A model generated the notes under the pieces. The model made no database searches. It was not told the origin of the DNA and saw nothing but the letters and a program-made list of their open reading frames with translations. Shown here piece after piece: positions 16,376-26,088 of a stretch of DNA of 64,000 bases. Position numbers and translations under genes: made by a program. This DNA is from Streptomyces sp. NRRL S-646. Its GTDB lineage: Bacteria; Actinomycetota; Actinomycetes; Streptomycetales; Streptomycetaceae. The first letter of the stretch is position 1. Every line of letters begins with the position of its first letter. Where the stretch lies: NCBI RefSeq assembly GCF_000720765.1, contig NZ_JODC01000005.1, positions 62,001 through 126,000 on the forward strand, written 5' to 3'.

Positions 16376-17236
16376 CTAAAGCTCCGCCAACAGCTCCGCC
16401 TTCTTCACGGAGAACTCCTCATCCGTCACCAGCCCCGCCTGATGCAACTCCCCCAGGTGACGGATCCGCTCAGCAATGTCGGCCGGATCGCGCCTCGGCG
16501 CACCGGCCGACACCACAGCCGACGGCCCGGCATCCCGCACAGCAGCCAACACCGCCGCAGCAAACGGCAGTGACTCATGCACGGGCCCATACCCCAACCC
16601 GAACACCACAGCCGCCGGATCCTGATCCACCTGCACGGCCGACGCAGCCTCCTGCGCAGCACTGCGCAGCAACAACCGCAGATGCCCCTCGAACACCTCC
16701 GGCGACCGCCACTCCACCCCGCTCAGCTCGCCGACCGGAAAACTCTGGTCCCCGGCCTTCCACTTCGCCGACGACGCCCCCGTCCAGAACCACCGGAAGT
16801 GCACGGTCTTCCCGTCGAAGGACGCCTTCGCGTCATACGCCTTGAACTGCCGGGGCGCCTCGGGCGCGGCCACCAGATACCGCTCGGCAGGCTCCCCGCC
16901 CGCGGTCAACAGCGCCCGCAGCTCGTCGGCGTAGTACTCGGCGAGAGCGTCCCGCTCGGCAGGCAGCACCAGCCGGTACGGATCGCACCCTTCCTTCAGC
17001 TGCCCCGCCGCCGCCTCCAGCAGGGGATCGGCCCCGGGCCGCACCTCGGCCCGCAGGACGACGGTGCCGCGCTTCCCGGGGGACAGCGTCACCCCGGAGA
17101 TCGCCTCCAGCGGCACACGACGTTCTCCCAGTGCCTGGAAGAGCTTGGGTGTTCGAATCCCCCGTTCGTAGCGGATGAGCACGGAGTCGGACTCGAACTC
17201 CCAGGCGGCATGAAATCCGGCCAGTACGTCACCCAT
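16376..17236 (-). CDS. DUF4429 domain-containing protein with C-terminal SHOCT domain
   Basis: The 286-residue protein is a tandem DUF4429 protein: repeat 1 at about 1-130 (WEFESDSVLIRYERGIRTPK) and repeat 2 at about 135-215 (AYDAKASFDGKTVHFRWFWT). The final 35 residues form a SHOCT helix pair (IAERIRHLGELHQAGLVTDE, EFSVKKAELL). DUF4429 domains are PH-like, and their role is unknown. The start MGDVLAGFHAAWEF at 17236 was chosen over upstream in-frame ATGs by family pattern. It is cytoplasmic. Confidence 0.87.
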   Translation of the reverse strand: MGDVLAGFHAAWEFESDSVLIRYERGIRTPKLFQALGERRVPLEAISGVTLSPGKRGTVVLRAEVRPGADPLLEAAAGQLKEGCDPYRLVLPAERDALAEYYADELRALLTAGGEPAERYLVAAPEAPRQFKAYDAKASFDGKTVHFRWFWTGASSAKWKAGDQSFPVGELSGVEWRSPEVFEGHLRLLLRSAAQEAASAVQVDQDPAAVVFGLGYGPVHESLPFAAAVLAAVRDAGPSAVVSAGAPRRDPADIAERIRHLGELHQAGLVTDEEFSVKKAELLAEL

Positions 17237-17302
17237 GCGGCTCATCGTATGCATGACCCGGTCCTTCGTCTCCACCCCGCGCAGACCGCAGTTTCTGCGC
17301 CT

Positions 17303-18520
17303 CTACGCGCGTCCGGCCATGGACGCGCCGGACAAACCCTCCCGGCACACGTTCTCCTCGCGTGCGCAGTGCACCGACCGGTACGCGCCAACGCCGATCT
17401 CCGCAAAGTTCCGCACGCTCTCCGTGCCCGGCTCGAAATAGCCCGCATGCCCCTTCGCGCCCCGCGCCGACAGCACGCGTGCCCCGAACGCGGCCGACAC
17501 CGGGTCCGCCCCGTGGCCCAGCCCGCCGAGCTCCAGATACGGCACGTCCTGGACCCAGTCCGTGGCGTCCCGCATCGCCCACACCTGGGCGGTGGTGCGC
17601 AGGTGGGAGGCGTTCTCCACGCGCATGCCGGGGCTGGCGGCCACCGCTATGTCGGCCACCCGGCGCGGCAGTCCGGGCGCGGCGATGCCGCACACCACGG
17701 AGCCGTAGCTGTGGCAGAACAGTGAGACCGGCGCCTTGCCGGGCAGCCCGCGCAGCATCGCGTTCAGCCGCAGCGAGCCCTCCGCCGCGCGCATCGCCGT
17801 CGCCGAGTCGATACCGAGCCCGGCGGGCGCCGTGTAGTCGGCCCAGGCGATCACGGCCGTACGCGTCGTCGGGCTCGCCGCCTGCTCCGCCGCGTACAGC
17901 GACTTGGCCATGCCGACGGGCGCCGAGTACGGGCGGTTGGTCTTCTGGAAGGTGAGCAGGTCGGTGTCGACGCCGGGGACGACGACCGACACGCGCTCGG
18001 CGCGCTGCAGGTCCCCGAGCACCTCCGCGACCCGCCCCGAGCCCTCGGGGTCGAAGGCGAGGATCTGCCGGCCCTTCTGCAGCAACGACTGGTAGCGGTG
18101 CATCCGCCGGCCGGCGTCCTGCTGCCCGACGGGCGAGAGCCGGCTGTCGTGCATACGCCCGAGCTCGACCTTGCGCTGCTCGGTGAGCGCGAGACGGTTG
18201 GCGCGGTAGCGCAGCGCGACGGGAGCACCGTTCATGTTGCCGACCGCGAGGGGATAGCGGTGGGCGAGATGGGTGCGCTCCTGAGCGGTGAGCGAGGCGA
18301 AGAAGCGGGTGAGGCGCCCGGGGGACGCGTCGGGGTCCGGCAGAGAGCGCCCGTGGATGCGGCCGTGCTCCCAGGAGGAGAGCGAAGCCTGCAGTGGAGT
18401 CGCTCCGCGATGGCTGCTCAGGGCCGTCCAGCCGGTCGTCGCCAGCATGACGAACACGACGGCCAGGGCGAGCAGCGCGCGCCAGACGTTCAGTTGCGGG
18501 GAGGTGTCGAAGGAAGTCAC
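17303..18520 (-). CDS. Alpha/beta hydrolase of the DUF1023 family, membrane-anchored
   Basis: The 405-residue protein has an N-terminal membrane segment (about 13-35, WRALLALAVVFVMLATTGWT). The DUF1023 domain follows: VSVVVPGVDTDLLTFQKTN, the nucleophile elbow FCHSYGSVVCG with Ser, and a later GHAGYFEPGTESVRN whose His is a likely catalytic residue. The active site probably faces outward. These proteins are common in actinobacteria, and their substrates are not established. It reads in the same direction as the DUF4429 gene 66 bp downstream. Confidence 0.85.
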   Translation of the reverse strand: MTSFDTSPQLNVWRALLALAVVFVMLATTGWTALSSHRGATPLQASLSSWEHGRIHGRSLPDPDASPGRLTRFFASLTAQERTHLAHRYPLAVGNMNGAPVALRYRANRLALTEQRKVELGRMHDSRLSPVGQQDAGRRMHRYQSLLQKGRQILAFDPEGSGRVAEVLGDLQRAERVSVVVPGVDTDLLTFQKTNRPYSAPVGMAKSLYAAEQAASPTTRTAVIAWADYTAPAGLGIDSATAMRAAEGSLRLNAMLRGLPGKAPVSLFCHSYGSVVCGIAAPGLPRRVADIAVAASPGMRVENASHLRTTAQVWAMRDATDWVQDVPYLELGGLGHGADPVSAAFGARVLSARGAKGHAGYFEPGTESVRNFAEIGVGAYRSVHCAREENVCREGLSGASMAGRA

Positions 18521-18633
18521 TGGGAGGACACACTAGGAGAACGAGAGGGTCTCGCGTGAGCTGAGTGACGGGTATCACGTTTCGATAAACGTGGCGATGA
18601 CCTCAGTGTCTCTCAATGTCCTCGCGATGTGCC

Positions 18634-19260
18634 TCAGCGTGTTCGCCAGCTCTCCGTGAGTGCGGGGCCCACCTGTTCGAGGTACGAAATCGTCAAGGCG
18701 CGCATCGCCTCGACGCTGAAGTCCTCGCCGGTGGACCACTGGCGTTCCGTCACCCGCATCACCCCGCCGAAGACCGCCACGGCAAGGCGCGGCCGCGGGT
18801 CGGCGTCCACGTCCAGGCCCTCCCGCTCGGCGAGCATCCGCGCGATCGTGTCCTCCGTCTCCTCGTTGCGCCGCAGATGTGCGGCGAGCAGGACGGGTGT
18901 CGACTCGATCACCCGGTACATACGCAGATACAGCTCGACAGGTACGACGGCCTCGATGACCTCGTGGAGCGTGTTCCAGCCCTCCAGGACCGCCTGGCGC
19001 AGGGCCTGCATCGGCGCCTCGTCCGCCGGCCGTTCGCGTACGGCCTCGACGAACCGCGCCACCGCCAGCTCCTGCAGGGCGAGCGCGGCCTCCTCCTTGC
19101 CGGCGAAGTAGCGGAAGAAGGTGCGCTGTGAGACCTCGACGGCCTCGGCGATGTCGTCGACGGTCGTCGCCTCGTACCCGCGCGTGGTGAACAGTTCGAC
19201 GGCGGCCCGCAGCAGCGCGTCCCGGGTGCGCTGCTTCTTGCGTTCGCGGAGTGTTTCCAT
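18634..19260 (-). CDS. TetR family transcriptional regulator
   Basis: The 208-residue protein has a clear N-terminal HTH (RDALLRAAVELFTTRGYEAT, TVDDIAEAVEVSQRTFFRYF, residues about 12-60) and a C-terminal domain of the acyl-CoA/EthR-like type. It is divergent from the MFS efflux gene with 66 bp between the two starts. It is probably the local repressor of that pump, responding to a compound the pump exports. Confidence 0.9.
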   Translation of the reverse strand: METLRERKKQRTRDALLRAAVELFTTRGYEATTVDDIAEAVEVSQRTFFRYFAGKEEAALALQELAVARFVEAVRERPADEAPMQALRQAVLEGWNTLHEVIEAVVPVELYLRMYRVIESTPVLLAAHLRRNEETEDTIARMLAEREGLDVDADPRPRLAVAVFGGVMRVTERQWSTGEDFSVEAMRALTISYLEQVGPALTESWRTR

Positions 19261-19271
19261 ATGCGTCAGTT

Positions 19272-19304
19272 ACTGACTTGTGAATTGGTTTGTCAATTGT
19301 CAGT
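19272..19304. promoter_or_regulatory. Candidate TetR operator between the TetR gene and the MFS gene
   Basis: ACTGAC (19272-19277) and GTCAGT (19299-19304) form an inverted repeat around an unusually AT-rich centre containing AATTGG and TCAATT. It fills the 66-bp divergent region, so repressor bound here would cover both promoters. Based on symmetry and position only. Confidence 0.5.
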
Positions 19305-19326
19305 GGCTGTCACTAGCCTCGAACGC

Positions 19327-20946
19327 ATGACTAGTCAGACCACCATCGACACGACGGGGCCGGGGGACAAGGCGTCGGCAGCCCCGTCGGACGTGCCGCA
19401 GGCCTCCGGGCTGCGCGGCCACCCGTGGTTCACCCTCATCACCGTCGCCGTCGGGGTCATGATGGTGGCCCTCGACGGCACCATCGTGGCCATCGCCAAC
19501 CCGGCCATCCAGAAGGACCTCAAGGCGAGCTTCGCCGACGTCCAGTGGATCACCAACGGGTACTTCCTCGCCCTCGCGGTCTCGCTGATCACCGCGGGCA
19601 AGCTCGGCGACCGCTTCGGGCACCGCCAGACCTTCCTGATAGGCGTCGTCGGCTTCGCCGCGGCCTCGGGCGCCATCGGTCTGTCCAGCTCCATCGCCGC
19701 GGTCGTCACCTTCCGCGTCTTCCAGGGCCTGTTCGGCGCGCTGCTGATGCCGGCCGCGCTCGGCCTGCTGCGCGCGACCTTCCCGGCCGAGAAGCTCAAC
19801 ATGGCCATCGGTATCTGGGGCATGGTCATCGGCGCCTCCACAGCGGGCGGCCCGATCCTCGGCGGCGTCCTGGTCGAGCACGTCAACTGGCAGTCGGTGT
19901 TCTTCATCAACGTGCCGGTCGGCGCGATCGCCCTGATCCTGGGCCTGCTGATCCTGCGCGACCACCGCGCGGAAAACGCGCCGCGCTCCTTCGACCTCCT
20001 GGGCATCGCCCTGCTCTCCGGCGCGATGTTCTGCCTGGTCTGGGCCCTGATCAAGGCCCCGAGCTGGGGCTGGGGCGACGGCAGGACCTGGACGTTCATA
20101 GCCGTCTCGATCGTCGGCTTCGTCCTCTTCTCCTTCTGGGAGACGAAGGTCGAGGAGCCGCTGATCCCGCTCGGCCTGTTCCGCTCGGTAGCGCTGTCCG
20201 CGGGTGTCGTGCTGATGGTCCTGATGGCCATCGCGTTCATGGGCGGCCTGTTCTTCGTGACGTTCTACTTGCAGAACGTGCATGGGATGAAGCCGATCGA
20301 CGCCGGCGAGCACCTGCTCCCGCTCACCGGCATGATGATCGTCGGCTCCCCGCTCGCGGGCGCCCTGATCACCAAGCTGGGCCCGCGCATCCCGCTGGCC
20401 GGCGGCATGGCTGCCACCGCGATCGCCATGTACGGCATGTCGACGCTGGAGGCGGACACCGGCAGCGCCGTCATGTCCCTCTGGTTCGCCCTGCTCGGCC
20501 TCGGCCTCGCGCCGGTCATGGTCGGCGCCACGGAGGTCATCGTCGGCAACGCGCCCATGGAGCTCTCCGGCGTCGCCGGCGGCCTCCAGCAGGCGGCGAT
20601 GCAGATCGGCGGCAGCCTGGGTACGGCCGTCCTCGGCGCCGTGATGGCGTCCAAGGTCGACAGCGACCTCGCCGGCAACTGGAAGGACGCCGGCCTCCCC
20701 CCGCTCACCCCGACCCAGCTGGGCCAGGCCTCCGAGGCCGTCCAGGTCGGTGTGGCCCCGGTCGCCAAGGGCACCCCGGAGGCGATCGCCGCGAAGATCG
20801 CGGACGTCGCGCACGACACGTTCATCTCCGGCATGAGCCTGGCGTCCCTGGTCGCCTGCTCAGTCGCGGTCGTGGCGGTCTTCGTCGCCCTGCTCACCAA
20901 GCGCGGCGAGAACGCGGAGGCGGGCGCGGGCGCGGCCCACATCTGA
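19327..20946 (+). CDS. MFS transporter, DHA2 (EmrB/QacA) drug efflux family
   Basis: The 539-residue protein has about 14 membrane segments. Motifs are the TM1 signature MMVALDGTIVAIANPAIQ, motif A GKLGDRFGHRQTF, and motif C-like GIWGMVIGASTAGGPILGGV. It would use the proton gradient to export drugs or secondary metabolites. The start MTSQTT at 19327 is preferred over an ATG at 19261 because the intervening 22 residues overlap the operator region. It is divergent from and probably repressed by the adjacent TetR protein. Confidence 0.92.
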   Translation: MTSQTTIDTTGPGDKASAAPSDVPQASGLRGHPWFTLITVAVGVMMVALDGTIVAIANPAIQKDLKASFADVQWITNGYFLALAVSLITAGKLGDRFGHRQTFLIGVVGFAAASGAIGLSSSIAAVVTFRVFQGLFGALLMPAALGLLRATFPAEKLNMAIGIWGMVIGASTAGGPILGGVLVEHVNWQSVFFINVPVGAIALILGLLILRDHRAENAPRSFDLLGIALLSGAMFCLVWALIKAPSWGWGDGRTWTFIAVSIVGFVLFSFWETKVEEPLIPLGLFRSVALSAGVVLMVLMAIAFMGGLFFVTFYLQNVHGMKPIDAGEHLLPLTGMMIVGSPLAGALITKLGPRIPLAGGMAATAIAMYGMSTLEADTGSAVMSLWFALLGLGLAPVMVGATEVIVGNAPMELSGVAGGLQQAAMQIGGSLGTAVLGAVMASKVDSDLAGNWKDAGLPPLTPTQLGQASEAVQVGVAPVAKGTPEAIAAKIADVAHDTFISGMSLASLVACSVAVVAVFVALLTKRGENAEAGAGAAHI

Positions 20947-21054
20947 CGCGGGGAAGCCCGGCGAACCTGACGGGTTTTCAACGGACTTCGCCTATCAGGG
21001 TGAAGAAGCTAAAGATTCCTCGCATCCGGTGCGCGCCGCAGGCCACAGTGGTCA

Positions 21055-21105
21055 CGCCCTCCACACGGCATGTTCCTCGGGCAAGTTCGTACGGTGTGGA
21101 GGGCG
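21055..21105. terminator. Hairpin downstream of the MFS gene
   Basis: CGCCCTCCACAC (21055-21066) pairs perfectly with GTGTGGAGGGCG (21094-21105) across a 27-nt loop. It lies 108 bp after the MFS stop codon. It could be a terminator or a structured element in the leader of the next small gene; no T-tract follows. Confidence 0.5.
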
Positions 21106-21226
21106 ACCGGTGCTGCGGCGCGCTGCCGGAGGGGGGCAGCGCGCCGACAGCCCGAGGGTTAGGAAGCGCTCCGGGGGTACCCGCCTGTTGAACCCCGAAC
21201 AGACCCCGGGGTTCAGGGAGTTGATG

Positions 21227-21532
21227 ATGGCGGGCTTCGGACACGGAACGCGCAGGTACCCCCGCTCACGTGGCCGTACGTGGTCACGGACCGGGCCGGA
21301 TCGCGCAACGCTCGGAATCATCGGAGCCATCTGCGCTGTCGCGGGATTCTTCGTGCTGGGGATCATCCTCGGCCCCGTGGCGATCGTCTGCGGCTGGCTC
21401 GCAATGGGCCGTACCTGGGCACGCTCAGGTCCCATACCGGCCCTGGTCGCCCTAGTTCTGGGCGCCATCGACACGCTCCTGGCGATCGTGTGGCTCGCCG
21501 GAGCGGCAACCCCGGGCAACGGTCTCTTCTGA
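21227..21532 (+). CDS. Small membrane protein, DUF4190-like
   Basis: The 101-residue protein begins MAGFGHGTRRYPRSRGRTWS, a basic N-terminus, followed by two membrane segments (about 30-55, IGAICAVAGFFVLGIILGPV, and 70-93, PALVALVLGAIDTLLAIVWL). This short two-helix layout with a glycine-rich turn (GPVAIVCGWLAMGRT) is that of DUF4190 proteins, which have no known function. The second of two adjacent ATGs was chosen because GGGAG then lies 6 bases upstream. The 280 bp before it hold only the hairpin. Confidence 0.75.
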   Translation: MAGFGHGTRRYPRSRGRTWSRTGPDRATLGIIGAICAVAGFFVLGIILGPVAIVCGWLAMGRTWARSGPIPALVALVLGAIDTLLAIVWLAGAATPGNGLF

Positions 21533-21602
21533 CCCGGGGCGTGTGAGGGAAGGGTCCCCGGCGGGTGGCCGGGGGCCCACCTTCAGGTGTGGGCAGCCCG
21601 GT

Positions 21603-22340
21603 TCACGGCGTACCCGACGGTTCCCGCAACGCCGCCACCTCGGCCCGAAGCGCCCGCACCTCCTCCGTGAGCGCCTCGATCGCCTCCGTCTGCCGCCGCT
21701 CCTCCACGTCGTCCTTCTCGAACCGTGCAATGAACCACGTGGCGATGTTCGCGGTCACCACACCCAGCAGGGCTATCCCGGACAGCATCAGCCCGACGGC
21801 GATCATCCGCCCGAGCCCGGTGGTCGGCGCATGATCCCCGTACCCTACGGTCGTCATCGTCGTGAACGACCACCACAGGGCGTCACCCAGTGTGCGGATG
21901 TTCCCGTCCGGCGATTCCCGCTCCACGGACAGCACGGCCAGCGACCCGAACATCAGCAACCCGACCACGGACCCCACGACATACGTCGTCAGCTGGATCT
22001 GCGAGGCCATCCGCGCCCGCCGTCCGACGAGTATCAGCGTCGACACCATCCGCAGCAGCCGCAGAGGCTGCAGGATCGGCAGCACGACCGCGCACAGGTC
22101 CAGCCAGTGCGTACGGACGAACTCCTTGCGCCGCCGGGCCAGCCCCAGCCGCACCACATAGTCGGTGGCGAACGCCCCCCACACCACCCACTCGACCGCC
22201 GTGCACACCTCGGTCAGTGAATGTCCCGCCGAGTGGTCCACGATCGGCACGGCGTACGCGACGGCGAAAGCCACCGCGAGCGCCAGCAAGGGGCGTTGGG
22301 TGAACTGCTCCCAACGCCCCTGAGCCGTTTGTTGCTTCAT
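21603..22340 (-). CDS. Potassium channel family protein (voltage-gated-like, 6 TM)
   Basis: The 245-residue protein has an S1-S4-like sensor (about 20-110, with the basic segment LQPLRLLRMVSTLILVGRRAR as S4) and a pore domain with selectivity filter TVGYGD at residues 164-169 in WWSFTTMTTVGYGD. The C-terminal 35 residues form a coiled coil (RRQTEAIEALTEEVRALRAE) that probably tetramerises. It is a plasma membrane K+ channel. It lies 38 bp downstream of aceE on the same strand, but functional linkage is not apparent. Confidence 0.92.
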   Translation of the reverse strand: MKQQTAQGRWEQFTQRPLLALAVAFAVAYAVPIVDHSAGHSLTEVCTAVEWVVWGAFATDYVVRLGLARRRKEFVRTHWLDLCAVVLPILQPLRLLRMVSTLILVGRRARMASQIQLTTYVVGSVVGLLMFGSLAVLSVERESPDGNIRTLGDALWWSFTTMTTVGYGDHAPTTGLGRMIAVGLMLSGIALLGVVTANIATWFIARFEKDDVEERRQTEAIEALTEEVRALRAEVAALREPSGTP

Positions 22341-22378
22341 GCCCGCATCGTATGGAACACCGACGCGCGGTTCTGTGA

Positions 22379-25126
22379 CTACGCGTCGCCGCCCGCGGCA
22401 CCCGGGTCCGCCGCCGAAACATCCAGCAGCTGATACCGGTCAATGGCCTGCTTCAGCACGGACCGGTCCACCTTCCCCTCCTTGGCCAACTCGGTGAGCA
22501 CCGCCACCACGATCGACTGCGCGTCGATGTGGAAGAACCGCCGGGCCGCCCCACGGGTGTCGGCGAAGCCGAACCCATCGGCACCCAGGGACTGGTAAGA
22601 CCCCGGCACCCACCGCGCGATCTGGTCCGGAACCGCCCGCATCCAGTCGGACACGGCCACGAAGGGCCCCTGCGCGCCCGACAGCTTCTGGGTCACGTAC
22701 GGGACCCGCTGCTCCTCCTCGGGGTGCAGCAGGTTGTGCCGCTCGACGTCCACCGCCTCGCGCCGCAGCTCGTTCCAGGAGGTCGCCGACCAGACGTCGG
22801 CCTTGACGTTCCACTCCTCGGCGAGGATCTTCTGCGCCTCGACGGCCCACGGCACCGCGACGCCGGACGCCATGATCTGCGCCGGGATCGACCCCGAAGT
22901 GCCCTCGGAGAGCCGGTGGATGCCCTTGAGGATGCCCTCGACGTCCACGTTCTCCGGCTCGGCCGGGTGCTGGATGGGCTCGTTGTAGACGGTGAGGTAG
23001 TAGAAGACGTCCTCGCCGTGCGGGTGTTCCGCGTCCCCGCCGTACATCCGCCGCAGACCGTCCTTGACGATGTGCGCGATCTCGTACGAGTACGCCGGGT
23101 CGTAGGCGACACAGCCCGGGTTGGTCGAGGCGAGCAGCTGCGAGTGGCCGTCGGCGTGCTGCAGACCCTCACCGGTCAGCGTCGTACGGCCGGCGGTCGC
23201 ACCCAGGACGAAACCGCGTGCCAGCTGGTCGGACATCTGCCAGAACTGGTCACCGGTGCGCTGGAAGCCGAACATCGAGTAGAAGACGTAGACCGGGATG
23301 AGCGGCTCGCCGTGCGTGGCGTACGCCGAACCCGCCGCGATCAGCGAGGCGGTGCAGCCCGCCTCGGAGATGCCGTCGTGCAGCATCTGGCCGGTCGGCG
23401 ACTCCTTGTACGCGAGCAGCAGGTCGCGGTCGACCGCCTCGTACTGCTGGCCGAGCGGGTTGTAGATCTTCGCGCTCGGGAAGAAGGAGTCCATGCCGAA
23501 CGTGCGGTACTCGTCCGGCGCGATCAGCACGAACCGCTTGCCGAGCTCCTTGTCCCGCATGAGGTCCTTGAGGAGACGTACAAAGGCCATCGTGGTCGCG
23601 ATCGACTGCTGACCCGAGCCCTTCTTCACAGTCGCGTACGTTTTGTCGTCCGGCAGCGCGAGCGGCTTGGAGCGCACGACACGCGTCGGGACATACCCGG
23701 CGCACTGCTTGCGGTGGTCGTGCATGTACTGGATCTCTTCCGAGTTCCGCCCCGGGTGGTAGTACGGCGGGAGCCCGCCCTCCAGGTCCTTGTCGGAGAT
23801 CGGCAGGTGCAGCCGGTCGCGGAAGCGCTTGAGGTCGTCGACCGTCAGCTTCTTCATCTGGTGCGTGGCGTTGCGGCCCTCGAAGTTCGGGCCCAGCGTC
23901 CAGCCCTTGATCGTCTTGGCCAGGATCACCGTCGGCTGGCCCTTGTGCGCCTTGGCCGCCGAGAACGCCGCGAAGATCTTCTTGTGGTCGTGACCGCCAC
24001 GGCCCAGGTGCAGGATCTGGTCGTCGGTCATGCCCTCGACCATCGCGCGCAGCCGCTGGTCGTCGCCGAAGAAGTTCTCGCGGATGTAGGCGCCGGACTC
24101 GGTGGCATACGTCTGGAACTGGCCGTCCGGCGTCGTGTTCATCTTGTTGACGAGGAGGCCGTCGCGGTCCTGGGCGAGCAGCGGGTCCCAGGAGCGGTCC
24201 CAGATCAGCTTGATCACGTTCCAGCCGGCGCCGCGGAAGACCGACTCCAGCTCCTGGATGACCTTGCCGTTGCCGCGCACCGGGCCGTCCAGGCGCTGCA
24301 GGTTGCAGTTGACCACGAAGGTCAGGTTGTCCAGGCCCTCACGGGCGGCGATGGTCAGCTGGCCGAGCGACTCCGGCTCGTCCATCTCGCCGTCTCCGAG
24401 GAACGCCCACACATGGGACTTGCTCGTGTCGGCGATCCCGCGCGCGTGCATGTAGCGGTTCATCCGGGCCTGGTAGATCGCACCGATCGGGCCGAGGCCC
24501 ATCGACACGGTCGGGAACTCCCAGAAGTCCGGCATCGACCGCGGGTGCGGGTACGAGGACAGCCCTTGCGGCGCCTTCGACTTCTCCTGCCGGAAGCCGT
24601 CGAGGTTCTCCTCGCTGAGGCGGTCGAGCAGGAACGCGCGGGCGTAGATGCCCGGAGAGGCGTGGCCCTGGAAGAAGACCTGGTCGCCGCCGTCTCCCTC
24701 GTCCTTGCCGCGGAAGAAGTGGTTGAAGCCCACGTCGTAGAGGGACGCGGAGGAGGCGAAGGTGGCGATGTGGCCGCCGACGCCGATGCCGGGGCGCTGG
24801 GCGCGTGAGACCATGACCGCTGCGTTCCAGCGGGTGGCGTTCAGGACCTTGCGCTCGATCTCCTCGTTGCCGGGGAAGAACGGCTCGTCCTTGGTCGCGA
24901 TCGTGTTGACGTAGTCCGTGCTGCGCATCTCGGGCACGGCCACGCGCTTCTCGCGGGCCCGCTCGATCAGCCGCAGCATCAGGTAGCGGGCCCGCTCACG
25001 GCCGCGCTCGTCGACGGCGGCGTCCAGGGAGTCGAGCCACTCCTGGGTTTCCTCGGGATCGAAGTCAGGAACCTGACTCGGAAGGCCGCCAATGATGATC
25101 GGGTTGCGATCGGATCCGGAAGCCAC
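22379..25126 (-). CDS. aceE: Pyruvate dehydrogenase E1 component, homodimeric type
   Basis: The 915-residue length matches AceE. The thiamine diphosphate motif [10 protein letters not shown] begins at residue 244 and closes near [11 protein letters not shown]. The N-terminal [20 protein letters not shown] and the central [18 protein letters not shown] are characteristic. It decarboxylates pyruvate and passes the acetyl group to the lipoyl domain of E2, giving acetyl-CoA. No E2 or E3 gene is in the window. Its place near the fatty acid operon and DUF3052/AhpE is conserved in actinobacteria and couples acetyl-CoA supply to lipid synthesis at least in map position. Confidence 0.97.
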   Translation of the reverse strand: MASGSDRNPIIIGGLPSQVPDFDPEETQEWLDSLDAAVDERGRERARYLMLRLIERAREKRVAVPEMRSTDYVNTIATKDEPFFPGNEEIERKVLNATRWNAAVMVSRAQRPGIGVGGHIATFASSASLYDVGFNHFFRGKDEGDGGDQVFFQGHASPGIYARAFLLDRLSEENLDGFRQEKSKAPQGLSSYPHPRSMPDFWEFPTVSMGLGPIGAIYQARMNRYMHARGIADTSKSHVWAFLGDGEMDEPESLGQLTIAAREGLDNLTFVVNCNLQRLDGPVRGNGKVIQELESVFRGAGWNVIKLIWDRSWDPLLAQDRDGLLVNKMNTTPDGQFQTYATESGAYIRENFFGDDQRLRAMVEGMTDDQILHLGRGGHDHKKIFAAFSAAKAHKGQPTVILAKTIKGWTLGPNFEGRNATHQMKKLTVDDLKRFRDRLHLPISDKDLEGGLPPYYHPGRNSEEIQYMHDHRKQCAGYVPTRVVRSKPLALPDDKTYATVKKGSGQQSIATTMAFVRLLKDLMRDKELGKRFVLIAPDEYRTFGMDSFFPSAKIYNPLGQQYEAVDRDLLLAYKESPTGQMLHDGISEAGCTASLIAAGSAYATHGEPLIPVYVFYSMFGFQRTGDQFWQMSDQLARGFVLGATAGRTTLTGEGLQHADGHSQLLASTNPGCVAYDPAYSYEIAHIVKDGLRRMYGGDAEHPHGEDVFYYLTVYNEPIQHPAEPENVDVEGILKGIHRLSEGTSGSIPAQIMASGVAVPWAVEAQKILAEEWNVKADVWSATSWNELRREAVDVERHNLLHPEEEQRVPYVTQKLSGAQGPFVAVSDWMRAVPDQIARWVPGSYQSLGADGFGFADTRGAARRFFHIDAQSIVVAVLTELAKEGKVDRSVLKQAIDRYQLLDVSAADPGAAGGDA

Positions 25127-25479
25127 GCTGTTCCTTACCTGTCAGAGGGCTGCAATGAGCTGCTTTTCGGTACGCCTGCACCGTTCCCCATCGTGTACCT
25201 CGGGGAAGCAAACGTCATCTCTACTGAGAGGTAACCGAGACCTACGTCAGCTCCAGCTGGTTCCCAATGCCACAAAGGGGGCAGAAAGGTGTGGTGTAGG
25301 TCACTTGTGGCGCCGGTTGCATGCCTGAAGTTGGGGTGACACGGCCAGGATCGTCACCGTTTCGGCGGTCTGAACGGCCGGGTACTTGCGCGATCCGCCC
25401 CGCCCGTGTGGACTACGGCCAATGCTTCGCGCACGCGCGTGGCTGAGATACTCACCAAGACATGATCAGGAGGCAACCC
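25127..25479. other. Divergent promoter region of aceE and the DUF3052 gene
   Basis: This 353-bp gene-free stretch is less GC-rich near aceE. It should hold the promoters of both flanking genes. I see no clear operator dyad. GTTTCGGCGGTCTGAACGGC near 25356 resembles a fragment of the family B repeat. GAGATACT at 25444-25451 could be the -10 of the DUF3052 gene. Confidence 0.4.
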
Positions 25480-25911
25480 GTGAGCGCGACCGCGGACCAC
25501 GCGGAGACGAGCCCTGCCGTCAGGCTGGGGTTCCAGCCCGAGCAGGTGGTCCAGGAGATCGGCTACGACGACGACGTAGACCAGGAACTCCGCGAGGCCA
25601 TTGAGCAGGTCATCGGCAGCGACCTTGTGGACGAGGACTACGACGACGTCGCCGATGCCGTGGTGCTCTGGTTCCGCGACGAGGACGGCGACCTGACCGA
25701 TGTGCTGGTGGACGCCACCACGTACATCGAGGAGGGCGGCTCGATCCTGCTGCTGACGCCGAAGACCGGCCGCGACGGCTACGTGGAGCCGAGCGACATC
25801 TCCGAAGCCGCGACGACGGCGGGGCTGTCCGCCTCCAAGAGCGTCAGCGTGGGCAAGGACTGGAGTGGCAGCCGGCTCGTGACGCCCAAGGCGGCCAAGT
25901 CCAAGCGGTGA
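25480..25911 (+). CDS. DUF3052 domain-containing protein
   Basis: The 143-residue acidic protein starts at GTG 25480 with a perfect AGGAGG six bases upstream. The family pattern is clear: LGFQPEQVVQEIGYDDDVDQ, then LVDEDYDDVADAVVLWFRDE, then DGDLTDVLVDATTYIEEGGS. No enzymatic motif is seen, and the fold may be a small SAM-like or scaffold domain. Its position between aceE and an AhpE peroxiredoxin is the same as in mycobacteria (Rv2239c), so a link to central carbon or redox metabolism is possible but unproved. Confidence 0.9.
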   Translation: MSATADHAETSPAVRLGFQPEQVVQEIGYDDDVDQELREAIEQVIGSDLVDEDYDDVADAVVLWFRDEDGDLTDVLVDATTYIEEGGSILLLTPKTGRDGYVEPSDISEAATTAGLSASKSVSVGKDWSGSRLVTPKAAKSKR

Positions 25912-25927
25912 CCGTCGGCCGTCGTGG

Positions 25928-26000
25928 CCGGGGGCTGTGCCCCCACACCCCCCATTCGGCCTGAACGGCCTCGTCCTCAAACGCCGGACGGGCTGAGAAG
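25928..26000 (-). repeat. Dispersed repeat, family B (inverted copy)
   Basis: CCCCATTCGGCCTGAACGGC, then CTCGTCCTCAAACGCCGGAC and GGGCTGAG, is the reverse complement of the element at 13341-13425. It lies between DUF3052 and the peroxiredoxin gene, and its end forms one arm of the terminator at 25986-26018. Confidence 0.75.
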
Positions 26001-26018
26001 ACAATGCTCAGCCCGTCC
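25986..26018 (+). terminator. Terminator hairpin after DUF3052
   Basis: GGACGGGCTGAG (25986-25997) pairs perfectly with CTCAGCCCGTCC (26007-26018) across a 9-nt loop and is followed by GTCGGCTTTCT. One arm lies within the family B repeat. It probably separates DUF3052 from the peroxiredoxin gene. Confidence 0.75.
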
Positions 26019-26088
26019 GTCGGCTTTCTGTGATCGCTGCGTAAGGTGGGTGCCACCCGAACAGCCCCACCGAAAGGGACGTATCCCG

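Noticed and set aside
22529..24808. A 759-codon plus-strand frame over aceE
   Set aside because: Antisense shadow of a well-conserved enzyme; no domain is recognisable.
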